Part shown: in pieces, positions 11,001 to 19,206 of the stretch
How the letters are laid out: every line of letters begins with the position of its first letter
Position numbering within the stretch: position 1 is the stretch's first letter
Origin: Bacteroidota bacterium
GTDB taxonomy: Bacteria > Bacteroidota > Bacteroidia > Chitinophagales > Chitinophagaceae
Direction of reading: 5' to 3'
Length of the DNA: 64,000 bases
NCBI GenBank assembly: GCA_947457075.1
Contig: CANGUG010000004.1
Span: 62,001-126,000, forward strand
The notes under the pieces: generated by a model
Told to the model about the DNA's origin: nothing
What the model saw: only the letters and a program-made list of their open reading frames with translations
Databases searched by the model: none
Position numbers and translations under genes: made by a program

Positions 11001-11425
11001 ATATTTTTTCGAGCACTAAATTAAAGTCCTCCACAAAATACGAAGCGTATCATTTTGCCAATACTGTATTTATGAATGATGGGAAGGGGAATTTTACAGC
11101 GACTAATTTACCCTGGGAAGCACAAATTACCTCTTATAATACGGCTATCGCTTGCGATGCCAATGGAGATAATTTGCCTGATGTTTTAATGATGGGGAAT
11201 TTTTATGAAAACAATGTGCAAATGGGAAGGTATGATGCGGATTACGGCACTTTATTGTTAAATAAAGGAAAGGGGCAGTTTGACGCAATGCCTTTTAATG
11301 GCTTGGTTGTAAAAGGGCAGGTAAGAAAAATAAAGCCCATTCATATAGGGAATCAACAAAATTTCATTTTAGCAATGAATACAGATAGTTTGAGGGTTAT
11401 TCAACTAAATAAGCCCACAAAATAA
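8045..11425 (+). CDS. VCBS/FG-GAP repeat lipoprotein with ASPIC/UnbV domain (CRTAC1-like), copy 3 (divergent)
   Basis: GTG start; lipobox ITSSLHC; same architecture as copies 1 and 2 (FDYDNDGDLDMFLLN, NDYLYINQKNGSF, ALGAKLILFTPNEVRTYEKYPVKGFLSSMEVPLLVGL) but clearly more divergent. Confidence 0.88.
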   Translation: MNNLIFNIQTSWGNQGAFKKLVSWCLLVIGITSSLHCNTNSKDPVLFEMLDAAKTGIQFENKLKPNEAFNMFHYMYYYNGAGVGTGDFNKDGKIDIFFASNEGENQLYLNKGGMKFENNTKEANIPQDSSWNTGVSVVDINNDGLLDLYICRLGNFEKFKGKNQLLICKEIKNGIPQYSEEATAYGLDFSGFSTQAAFFDYDNDGDLDMFLLNHAVHQNGTFAPRTNFLGTYDLLSGDRIFKNNNGKFEDVTKATKINSSKISYGLGVVISDINLDGYPDIYAGNDFHENDYLYINQKNGSFTEEQEQRMMHTSQYSMGVDAGDLNNDGFPEIISMDMLPKDPYILKRSLGEDDFDTYKYKISVGYGVQVTRNNLQWNRRNGHFSEVGMYAGIFATDWSWSTLMLDFDNDGYKDIFVANGIPKRMNDMDYVNYVSNQEIQEKIRDHKMGDKDMALIEKFPEIKIPNQFFLNKGGLSFSDKENNILNNPNSYSNGAAYADFDNDGDLDLVVNNVNDKSFIYENKANADTANKFVSIQLIGPENNIHALGAKLILFTPNEVRTYEKYPVKGFLSSMEVPLLVGLKQTKIDSAVLVWPDNTFQKINLTGKLNATVQFNYQKGLPLFNYDVLNHHWESQGYSMSDITSTTGIQYKHQENVFQEFNREQLIPQMNSTAGPALALGDINNDGLEDFFIGAARGGKNAVYVQEKKGKFKKIPQPALLLDSNYEDVDALWADLNKDGRLDLVVGSGGNEYFGKDQFMQSRVYLNDGAGNLSKLENAIPVFNQTSSIITSDFNKDGYPDLFISSKTISAQYGMPADSYVLMNTGDGHFKDVTEKVAPFLTKIGMVSNATLADINKDGVHELILSYQWGGIDIVYPKSGTWSKATLTDLKGWWNFSTALDIDLDGDLDLIAGNLGLNTRLKSTIKEPIRMYYNDFDDNGSYEQIVSYYLQGKEIPFANKDELQRQIPLIKKKYLYAEDFAKANLEDIFSSTKLKSSTKYEAYHFANTVFMNDGKGNFTATNLPWEAQITSYNTAIACDANGDNLPDVLMMGNFYENNVQMGRYDADYGTLLLNKGKGQFDAMPFNGLVVKGQVRKIKPIHIGNQQNFILAMNTDSLRVIQLNKPTK

Positions 11426-11459
11426 ACTTGTTGCAAAAAATAAACATCAACCATTCAAC

Positions 11460-13502
11460 ATGAAAAAAATTTTCTTGGCCTCTTTTGTATTTATGGCTAT
11501 TAGCGCTTTTGCGCAAAAAATAGATCCTTGGCACATTGAAGCAAAAAATTGGGATGCTAAAAATTATTATGGTGTAACTGTTGCCAATGGAATGATTGGT
11601 ATTGTATCCTCTCCTATACCCTTTAAGGTAAAGGAAGTGGTATTGGCGGGTGCCTATGATTTATATGGTAGAGGAAGGGTGAGTAATTTTTTACGCAGTT
11701 TTAACTTACTTAACATGCAAGTAAGTATCAATGGTGAACAAGTCAATGAAAACAATACGCAGAATTTTGTACAGCGTTTGGATATGAAAAATGCAAGTTT
11801 TACTGCAAGTTTTGAAATGGGCGATAAGGCAACAGTGACCTATACCTATTATGCTTTAAGACAATTACCTTTTACGGTATTAATGGATGTGGAAATTACT
11901 GCAAAAAAGGATATTGATTTGGGTGCTGCCAGTGTGATGGAAGCCCCTGATGCCTTAAAGGAAGTGCAAAATTATTATAACGAAATTGATCGTCCCCATG
12001 TGGTGATAAGCCTCTTAACTTCTAATGCAAAAAGTCCTACTGGAAAATTAACAATGAGTGCTTCAAACACTTTCTTGTTTACCGAAAATCATGGAACTGA
12101 ACCCAGGGTTATTCATGAAATGTGGGATAACAATATGCACTTAATGAAATTTGGAAAAAAAATAAAAGCAGGTAGCTCTTATCGTTTTTCAATAGCAGGA
12201 AGTTCAATTACCTCTGCACACCATGAGGATCCATTAAATGAAGCAGAGCGTTTAACTATTTTTGCAAAATTAGAAGGTCGGGATCGTTTAATTGCACGTC
12301 ATCAAGCCGCATGGGCGGATTTATGGAAAAGCGATATACAAATTAATGGCGACGACCAAGCACAACAGGATGTGCATAGTATGTTGTATCACTTATATTC
12401 ATTTGTACGTGCAGGGTCTAATTTAAGTCCATCTCCAATGGGCTTGTCTGGTTTAGGGTATAATGGTCATGTATTTTGGGATACCGAACTTTGGATGTAT
12501 CCTGCTTTATTGACCCTTCATCCTGAAATGGCCAAGTCCATGCTTCAGTACCGCTTTGATCGTCTTGAAGCGGCAAGGCGTAATGCCTTTAATCATGGGT
12601 ACAATGGTGCCATGTTTCCTTGGGAGAGTGCTGGAACAGGTGTGGAAGAAACCCCGGTTTGGGCTTTAAGTGGTCCCTTTGAACACCATATTACTGCGGA
12701 TGTGGGATTTGCTGCATGGAATTATTATTGTGTCACACAGGATAAAGATTGGTTAGCAACAACAGGCTGGCCTTTAATAAAAGAGACAGCAGATTTTTGG
12801 ACTTCACGAGTAGAAAGAAAAAGCCCAGGAAATTTTGAAATTAACAATGTGGTAGCCGCCGATGAGTGGGCTGAAAATGTTGATAATAATGCATTTACCA
12901 ACGCAGCTGCGATAGCCAATTTGCAGGCAGCTACCAAAGCAGCCAATATAATGGGCATTAAGGCCAATCCGGATTGGGATTTTGTAGCCAAAAATATTCC
13001 TCTATTAACAATGCCAGATACTCAGGGGGAGGCAGTCGGAGTCACCAGGGAACATGCCAATTATCGTGGGGAAGGCATTAAGCAAGCGGATGTTAATTTA
13101 TTGGCTTATCCATTAAAAACAATAACAGATAAGTCACAGATAAAAAAAGACCTGGATTATTATTCTAAAAGAGTGCCTAATCAAGGAACTCCAGCGATGA
13201 CACATGCCATTTTCGCACTCTTGTATGCAAGACTTGGTGAAACCGAAAAAGCACATCAATTATTCAATGAATCCTATGTTCCCAACCTGAATCCTCCATT
13301 TAGGGTGATTGCAGAAACAAAAGGAGGGACCAATCCTTACTTTTCAACGGGCGCTGGTGGGGTCATTCAGTCTTTGTTGATGGGTTTCGGAGGCCTAGAC
13401 ATTACTGAGAAAGGGATTGTCCAATTACCTAGCAAACTACCCAAAACATGGAAAAAATTGACAATTACGGGGGTACAGGGTAAAACATACACAATACAGT
13501 AA
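11460..13502 (+). CDS. Secreted glycoside hydrolase family 65-like protein
   Basis: Signal peptide MKKIFLASFVFMAISAFAQ; GH65-type N-terminal domain (VANGMIGIVSSPIPFKVKEVVLAGAYD) and (alpha/alpha)6 barrel (GYNGHVFWDTELWMYPALLTLHPEMAKSMLQYRFDRLEAARRNAFNHGYNGAMFPWESAGTG). Confidence 0.8.
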   Translation: MKKIFLASFVFMAISAFAQKIDPWHIEAKNWDAKNYYGVTVANGMIGIVSSPIPFKVKEVVLAGAYDLYGRGRVSNFLRSFNLLNMQVSINGEQVNENNTQNFVQRLDMKNASFTASFEMGDKATVTYTYYALRQLPFTVLMDVEITAKKDIDLGAASVMEAPDALKEVQNYYNEIDRPHVVISLLTSNAKSPTGKLTMSASNTFLFTENHGTEPRVIHEMWDNNMHLMKFGKKIKAGSSYRFSIAGSSITSAHHEDPLNEAERLTIFAKLEGRDRLIARHQAAWADLWKSDIQINGDDQAQQDVHSMLYHLYSFVRAGSNLSPSPMGLSGLGYNGHVFWDTELWMYPALLTLHPEMAKSMLQYRFDRLEAARRNAFNHGYNGAMFPWESAGTGVEETPVWALSGPFEHHITADVGFAAWNYYCVTQDKDWLATTGWPLIKETADFWTSRVERKSPGNFEINNVVAADEWAENVDNNAFTNAAAIANLQAATKAANIMGIKANPDWDFVAKNIPLLTMPDTQGEAVGVTREHANYRGEGIKQADVNLLAYPLKTITDKSQIKKDLDYYSKRVPNQGTPAMTHAIFALLYARLGETEKAHQLFNESYVPNLNPPFRVIAETKGGTNPYFSTGAGGVIQSLLMGFGGLDITEKGIVQLPSKLPKTWKKLTITGVQGKTYTIQ

Positions 13503-13524
13503 TTTTTAGTATTTTTATATCCAA

Positions 13525-14088
13525 TTGAAAAAGGTAGTCGCCATATTATTCGTGGGCATATTGCTGTTTAACGGTTTTGGTTACCGCATTGTGTCTAATT
13601 ATTTTGATCAGAAAGCCCAAGCTCATTTGGCTACCCTGATTGAGCAAGATAATTATGACGCCTCCTCATTGGTATCTATCAAAACACCCATTCACTTACC
13701 TTATTATTCCAATGATCCTAGATTTGAAAAAGTAGAGGGCGAAATGGAAATTGATGGCGTTGTTTACCAATATGTTGAAAGAAGGGTGTACAATGATAGT
13801 GTTGAAATTAGGGTATTGCCCAACCAAGACAGAATGCATATTAAAAATGCAAAAGAAAGCTTTGATCAATTAGCTGCTGATTTCGAACAAAAGTTAACTC
13901 CCAAAAAATCAGTCCCAGTAAATAAGTCTTCTGTTAAACTAATTAACTTTGATTACATTGATCAAAACAATCAGTGGTCACTGAATAAATTTATTCCTCG
14001 TAAAATGGTAATTGGTATCCATTTTGATGAGCGTTTATTAAGCGTTTGTTTACCGATACAAGCGCCCCCTCCAAAAAATATTGCTTAG
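13525..14088 (+). CDS. Hypothetical protein with N-terminal membrane/signal segment
   Basis: TTG-start ORF of 187 aa, KKVVAILFVGILLFNGFGYRI N-terminus; followed by a terminator hairpin. Confidence 0.55.
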   Translation: MKKVVAILFVGILLFNGFGYRIVSNYFDQKAQAHLATLIEQDNYDASSLVSIKTPIHLPYYSNDPRFEKVEGEMEIDGVVYQYVERRVYNDSVEIRVLPNQDRMHIKNAKESFDQLAADFEQKLTPKKSVPVNKSSVKLINFDYIDQNNQWSLNKFIPRKMVIGIHFDERLLSVCLPIQAPPPKNIA

Positions 14089-14099
14089 TTTGTTAAGCA

Positions 14100-14137
14100 A
14101 TCCTGCCATTAGGTTTTGGCAGGATATTTTTATTTTT
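14100..14137 (+). terminator. Rho-independent terminator
   Basis: Perfect stem ATCCTGCCA/TGGCAGGAT followed by ATTTTTATTTTTT. Confidence 0.75.
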
Positions 14138-14196
14138 TGCTACCCATCATTCGAGCTTAAGCTTTTTTGGGTCCCCACAAATTTCAATCGTTGATA

Positions 14197-15522
14197 ATGA
14201 AAAACATTTTTTTAGTTGCACTTATAGCAATTGGTTTTTTTGCATGTAATCCTAAAGGTGATTATAAAAAAATTACACACAATCCCGATTTGTATGCCCA
14301 CGCGGTACATGAATTAAATCAGGTAGTAATGGGTAATAATTTCAGTCCAATTGTTGCATCGCGTAATTATGCTTATGCGGCGATTGCGGGTTATGAAGTA
14401 ACAGCTGCAGGACATCCAGCTAAATATCAAAGTTTGGCAGGACAATTAAAAGGATTAACTGAAATTCCCCAGCCAACGGACACGGCGAATATTGATTTCC
14501 CCTATGCGTCCTTAGTGGCATATTGTATGGTGGGAGAAGCCGTTACTTTTCCAGAAGGAAGTTTAAAAACCTATACCGACAGCTTACACCAATTGGTGCA
14601 ATCTAATGGGATGCCTTCTAAAATGATTGAAACTTCTGAAGCCTATGCCAAAAAAGTGGGAGCAGCCATTATTGCTTGGAGCAAAAAGGATAACTATGCA
14701 CAAACTAGAAGTGCTGAAAAATACACAGTAAAAGACGAGCCAGGAAGATGGGTGCCCACTCCTCCAATGTATGCACAAGCTGCAGAGCCCCATTGGAAGG
14801 AAATTAGAACCATGGTATTGGACAGTGCGAGTCAGTTTCGTCCCAAAGCACCACCTGCATTTAATGTAACTGATAAAAACAGTGAGTATTATAAAAATGT
14901 AATGATGGTGAAAAATGCAGTGGACAGTTTAACGGAGGAGCAAAAGCATATTGCCAATTTCTGGGATGACAATCCCTTTAAAGTAAATGTGAGTGGACAT
15001 ATCATGTTTAGTTCTAAAAAATTCTCCCCTCCTGGACATTGGATGAGTGTAGTAGGTATTGCGAATAAAACAGCAAAAGCTGATTTTGAAACCGCTACTT
15101 ATGCCTATGCAAAAACAGCCATTGCGCTTTTTGACGCATTTATACATACATGGGATGCAAAATATGAATACAATACAGTACGTCCAGAAACGGTGATCAA
15201 TAAGTACTTTGACATGAACTGGAAACCTTTATTGCAAACACCTGCCTTCCCGGAATATACTTGTGGTCATTCCACTATTTCTTCTTCAGCTGCCGAGGTA
15301 TTAACAAGCGTTTATGGCGACAATTTTGCCTATACCGATTCTACTGAATTGGAATTTGGTATTGCCAATAGAAGCTTTAAATCATTTAGGGCGGCTGCCG
15401 AGGAAAACAACTGGGCAAGATTTTACGGGGGCTTACATTTTCACAATTCTTGTATCGTGAGTACGGAGCAAGGAAAAAAAGTAGGCAACTGGATCGTAGA
15501 TCATTTAAAAATGAAAAAATAG
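14197..15522 (+). CDS. Vanadium-dependent haloperoxidase / PAP2-superfamily lipoprotein
   Basis: Lipoprotein start at 14197 (MKNIFLVALIAIGFFAC); superfamily motifs YNTVRPETVI..., PEYTCGHSTISSSAAEVL, RFYGGLHFHNS. Confidence 0.8.
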   Translation: MKNIFLVALIAIGFFACNPKGDYKKITHNPDLYAHAVHELNQVVMGNNFSPIVASRNYAYAAIAGYEVTAAGHPAKYQSLAGQLKGLTEIPQPTDTANIDFPYASLVAYCMVGEAVTFPEGSLKTYTDSLHQLVQSNGMPSKMIETSEAYAKKVGAAIIAWSKKDNYAQTRSAEKYTVKDEPGRWVPTPPMYAQAAEPHWKEIRTMVLDSASQFRPKAPPAFNVTDKNSEYYKNVMMVKNAVDSLTEEQKHIANFWDDNPFKVNVSGHIMFSSKKFSPPGHWMSVVGIANKTAKADFETATYAYAKTAIALFDAFIHTWDAKYEYNTVRPETVINKYFDMNWKPLLQTPAFPEYTCGHSTISSSAAEVLTSVYGDNFAYTDSTELEFGIANRSFKSFRAAAEENNWARFYGGLHFHNSCIVSTEQGKKVGNWIVDHLKMKK

Positions 15523-15552
15523 TTTTAAATTACATTAGTAAAAAAGAAGTAC

Positions 15553-15708
15553 ATGAAAAATTTATATATATTATCGACTATATTATTATTCTCTGTTTTG
15601 ACAATTCAGTCAAGTGCACAAAAGGCGCCTAAACAAAAAGCGGACACAACAAAGCCTTGTAAGCCAACAAAGTCGGGCAAACATTGCGCTAAGCCTTCTA
15701 AGGGGTAA
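15553..15708 (+). CDS. Small secreted Cys/Lys-containing peptide (51 aa)
   Basis: ATG...TAA reads MKNLYILSTILLFSVLTIQSSAQKAPKQKADTTKPCKPTKSGKHCAKPSKG; clear signal peptide; below the 60-aa ORF track cutoff. Confidence 0.55.
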   Translation: MKNLYILSTILLFSVLTIQSSAQKAPKQKADTTKPCKPTKSGKHCAKPSKG

Positions 15709-15802
15709 AATTTATGTTACATCATCTTGTCTGTCAATCATCGAAAAATGATTGATTAAAAAGGTGCGTTCATAATTTTATTTCAAAATAATTAATAATA
15801 TA

Positions 15803-16771
15803 ATGAGACTATCAAAAATCAAGATGGCATTGTTGCTTTTTGCAATAATCAATCTTTCTATAAACACAGTTTATGCGCAAACTGATCAGGATGCCATAAT
15901 GATGAACAAGAACTTGTTCTGTACTGGTATCGTATTTGGAACAAGTAGTTGGAATAAATATTGGGAAGGGGTCAATTCAAGAGAAAATTTAAATTTAGGA
16001 ACAGTAAGTTCCAATAGCCTTTCCGTAATGGGGAACTATGGTGTAAAGGACAATTTAAATATCTTGTTTAATGCTCCTTACATTTCTAACAAAGCAAGTG
16101 CTGGGGTCCTTCACTCAATTAGTGGAGTGCAAGATTTATCGGTATGGGTAAAATGGATGCCTATTGAAAAAGAGCTAAAGCAAGGGACTTTTTCTTTGTA
16201 CTTATTAGGGGGTGCTTCTACACCACTTTCAGATTATATTGTTGATTATTTACCATTGTCAATAGGGTTAAAATCAAATACATTCTCAGGTAGATTAATG
16301 TTAGATTATCAAATAAATGATTTTTTTATTACCGCTTCAGAAACTTATACTTTAAGAGGGAATTCGACCCTTGAACGTAACGCTTATTTTACCAATAAAT
16401 TATACTTGACCAATAAAGTAGCCATGCCAGCAGTTAATACAATTAATGTACGAGCAGGCTATAGAAGTTATTGGTTAATCGCAGAAGCATTGTTAACGGA
16501 TACGAAAACCTTGGGGGGCTTTGATATAACAAGAAACAATATGCCATTCCCAAGCAATGAAATGAATTCAACAAGTGTAGGGGTGAATTTTAAATACGAG
16601 ATACCTAAAGTTGCTGGGCTTTCTTTGGTTAGTGGCGGGAATCATGTTATAAAAGGTCGAAATGTTGGTCAATCAACTGCTTATTATGGCGGCTTATTTT
16701 ACATTTTAGATTTTACAAGAAAGCGTAAAACAGAATCGAATGCACAAAACACTTCAACTCAATCAAAATAG
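15803..16771 (+). CDS. Putative outer-membrane beta-barrel / transporter-like protein
   Basis: Signal peptide (MALLLFAIINLSINTVYAQ) and alternating amphipathic strands (LSVMGNYGVKDNLNILFNAPYI; TFSGRLMLDYQINDFFITASETYTL). Confidence 0.6.
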   Translation: MRLSKIKMALLLFAIINLSINTVYAQTDQDAIMMNKNLFCTGIVFGTSSWNKYWEGVNSRENLNLGTVSSNSLSVMGNYGVKDNLNILFNAPYISNKASAGVLHSISGVQDLSVWVKWMPIEKELKQGTFSLYLLGGASTPLSDYIVDYLPLSIGLKSNTFSGRLMLDYQINDFFITASETYTLRGNSTLERNAYFTNKLYLTNKVAMPAVNTINVRAGYRSYWLIAEALLTDTKTLGGFDITRNNMPFPSNEMNSTSVGVNFKYEIPKVAGLSLVSGGNHVIKGRNVGQSTAYYGGLFYILDFTRKRKTESNAQNTSTQSK

Positions 16772-16772
16772 T

Positions 16773-18317
16773 ATGCAAAAAATATATAGGTATTTTACAT
16801 TTATAATCATTGCTGCAACATTATTTGCCTGCAGTAAACAAGTAGAGAGCAGAACAGATAATTTGCCTGCATTGCAACCAAGCAATGCTAACTTAAATGC
16901 GGGTGAATGGAAAACCATCTTACTAAAAAGGCTAGATACATTCGCGGTAGCAACGCCAATTGCTGTGACCCATGTAAATTATGTTGCAGAATTAAATGAA
17001 ATTAAAGGATTACAAAAAAACTTAACCAATAATCAAAATGACAATATAAAATATTGGGCAGCAGGGGGTGTCTTAAGATGGAATGAGACGATGCGTGAGC
17101 TAGTTGCCAAATACAATTTACCCCCGTATGAAAATGCGGATGGAACTTATCCCATTCCAAGTGCTGCGAATCCGTTTGCATACCCTTTATTCCCTTTTGC
17201 CAATCCTCCTTATGCTGCAAGAGCGTATGCTTATATTTCAGCAGCACAATATGATGCATTGGTAGCTTGTTGGCATTATAAAAAATTATACAACCGTCCT
17301 GCTCCATCCATCACAGATGCTGCTATTGTTGCAAAAGCAGGGGCTACTCCATTGCCATCTTATCCTTCTGAGGCTGCAGTAATTGCTGGAGTCACTGCAG
17401 AGATGATGAAATTATTTTTTCCCACAGAGATCGGGGCAATTGAGCAAAAAGCGAAATTACATCAAGATGCTGCCATCATGTCTGGCGCTGCAACAAGAAG
17501 TGATATTGTAGCAGGAGAAGCTTTAGGAAGACAAATTGCACAAGTATTTATAGCACGAGGAAGAACTGATAATGCAGGGAAAGCAGTTGGCACACCAGCC
17601 GACTGGGCAAATTTTGAAACAACAACGATAGCGAAAGGCGAAATTCCTTGGATTAGTCAAGACAAACCCAAACGTCCAGGTATGTTGCCTTTGTTTGGAA
17701 ATGTGGTACCCTTTTTATTTGATACAGCCACTTCAAGGGCATTAATACCCCCACCTCCCCCTTCAACTAGTAGTGATAAAATGAAGCAAGAACTTGCTGA
17801 AGTATATAGTTACACTAAAAATCCTACCCTCAAAAATCAACAATTGGTTCTTTTTTGGGGGGATGGTGTAGGAACTTACACGCCTCCTGGTCACTGGAAT
17901 GCAATAGCTGCTGAAGACTTTATAAAATTAAATTTAAGTGAAGTGAAATGGGCAAGAAACCTAGCTTTATTAAATATGAGCCTTATGGATGCGGGTATTG
18001 TTTGTTGGAAAACAAAATATACTTATTACAATCCAAGACCTTCTCAATTAGATCCTAGAATTAAAACTTTAACAGGTTTGCCTAATTTTCCAGCTTATAT
18101 TTCAGGCCACTCCACCTTTAGTGGAGCTGCTGCTAGCATTTTAGGATATCTAGTACCTAACCGAGCTGCTGCATATACGCAAATGGCCAATGATGCTTCA
18201 AAGTCAAGATTAATTGGTGGTTTACATTTTAGGGCAGACTGTGAAGTGGGATTACAAGTGGGGGCTCAAGTGGGTCAATATGCTATTAACAAAGCAAAAA
18301 TAGATGGCGCAAATTAA
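16773..18317 (+). CDS. Vanadium-dependent haloperoxidase / PAP2-superfamily lipoprotein
   Basis: ATG at 16773 gives MQKIYRYFTFIIIAATLFAC; motifs PPGHWNAIAAEDF, YYNPRPSQLDPRIKTLTGLPNFPAYISGHSTFSGAAASIL, SRLIGGLHFRADCEVG. Confidence 0.82.
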   Translation: MQKIYRYFTFIIIAATLFACSKQVESRTDNLPALQPSNANLNAGEWKTILLKRLDTFAVATPIAVTHVNYVAELNEIKGLQKNLTNNQNDNIKYWAAGGVLRWNETMRELVAKYNLPPYENADGTYPIPSAANPFAYPLFPFANPPYAARAYAYISAAQYDALVACWHYKKLYNRPAPSITDAAIVAKAGATPLPSYPSEAAVIAGVTAEMMKLFFPTEIGAIEQKAKLHQDAAIMSGAATRSDIVAGEALGRQIAQVFIARGRTDNAGKAVGTPADWANFETTTIAKGEIPWISQDKPKRPGMLPLFGNVVPFLFDTATSRALIPPPPPSTSSDKMKQELAEVYSYTKNPTLKNQQLVLFWGDGVGTYTPPGHWNAIAAEDFIKLNLSEVKWARNLALLNMSLMDAGIVCWKTKYTYYNPRPSQLDPRIKTLTGLPNFPAYISGHSTFSGAAASILGYLVPNRAAAYTQMANDASKSRLIGGLHFRADCEVGLQVGAQVGQYAINKAKIDGAN

Positions 18318-18340
18318 TGCCATTCAATTTACCTAAATAA

Positions 18341-19045
18341 CTATTTATTTAGGTAGTGCACAAAATGAATCATTGAAGCTTCACTTTTGTTATTGCCTGG
18401 ATGATTATGCCAATACGCTTTCCAAAGAGTATCCTCTATGGAAAGCGTATTTTTTATGGCGCTTACATTGGGTTTGTTACTTACTTCAAACATTGTACGA
18501 CTGTTTTTTTCAAATATACAATAGGCTTCTTGTTGGACATAGGCGCTTTCGGTAGGCCCTCCATAAGAATAGGCTTCTCTTATTTTTTTACGGACCCATT
18601 TTAATAATTGGTAACGACTACCGTCGGCCAAAACCTGAAAAAAATTGGTTCCATTGGTGATTTTGGTTGCTGGATAGCCTGCTACAAAATGAAGTAGGCT
18701 GGAATCCTTGGCTAAATAAAATTCCGAGATAGCCCCCTCTACAAAATAAAATTGATTGAATCTTTTAAAATAAAGTTTATCCTCATACAAAGAATAGTTT
18801 AAAGCGGTATCCTGAAACCTGACTCCATTCTTTAATATTACTGTACCTTTTACCCAATTGTCCAATAATAATGGGCTTCCCTTGGTATCTTCCTTGGCGC
18901 CAATAGGAATCATTCTGCCATCATTATTTTGAATTTCAAAATTACCGCCCACGCCATTAGCGCCTGCATAGGCGCCTCCACTTAATTGTGATTTTGCACT
19001 TAGCGCTACCAATAAAATAGATACTAGAAAAATAGTTGGCTTCAT
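18341..19045 (-). CDS. Hypothetical secreted protein
   Basis: 234-aa ORF with signal peptide MKPTIFLVSILLVALSAKSQ. Confidence 0.6.
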   Translation of the reverse strand: MKPTIFLVSILLVALSAKSQLSGGAYAGANGVGGNFEIQNNDGRMIPIGAKEDTKGSPLLLDNWVKGTVILKNGVRFQDTALNYSLYEDKLYFKRFNQFYFVEGAISEFYLAKDSSLLHFVAGYPATKITNGTNFFQVLADGSRYQLLKWVRKKIREAYSYGGPTESAYVQQEAYCIFEKNSRTMFEVSNKPNVSAIKNTLSIEDTLWKAYWHNHPGNNKSEASMIHFVHYLNK

Positions 19046-19206
19046 AAATACAGTTAAGCTTGATTGATGAATGCAAAATTATAACATACAAGCTTATTAT
19101 TTAAACTAAAGTACAAGCGGAATGAGTCAAAAATTATATTCGATTAAATTATACTTTGGTAAAAGACCCATGCATTTAGCAATTTCCAAAATAACATTCA
19201 TCCAAA

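Noticed and set aside
15450-15632. 60-aa plus-strand ORF
   Set aside because: Overlaps the haloperoxidase 3' end and the better 51-aa signal-peptide ORF in another frame.
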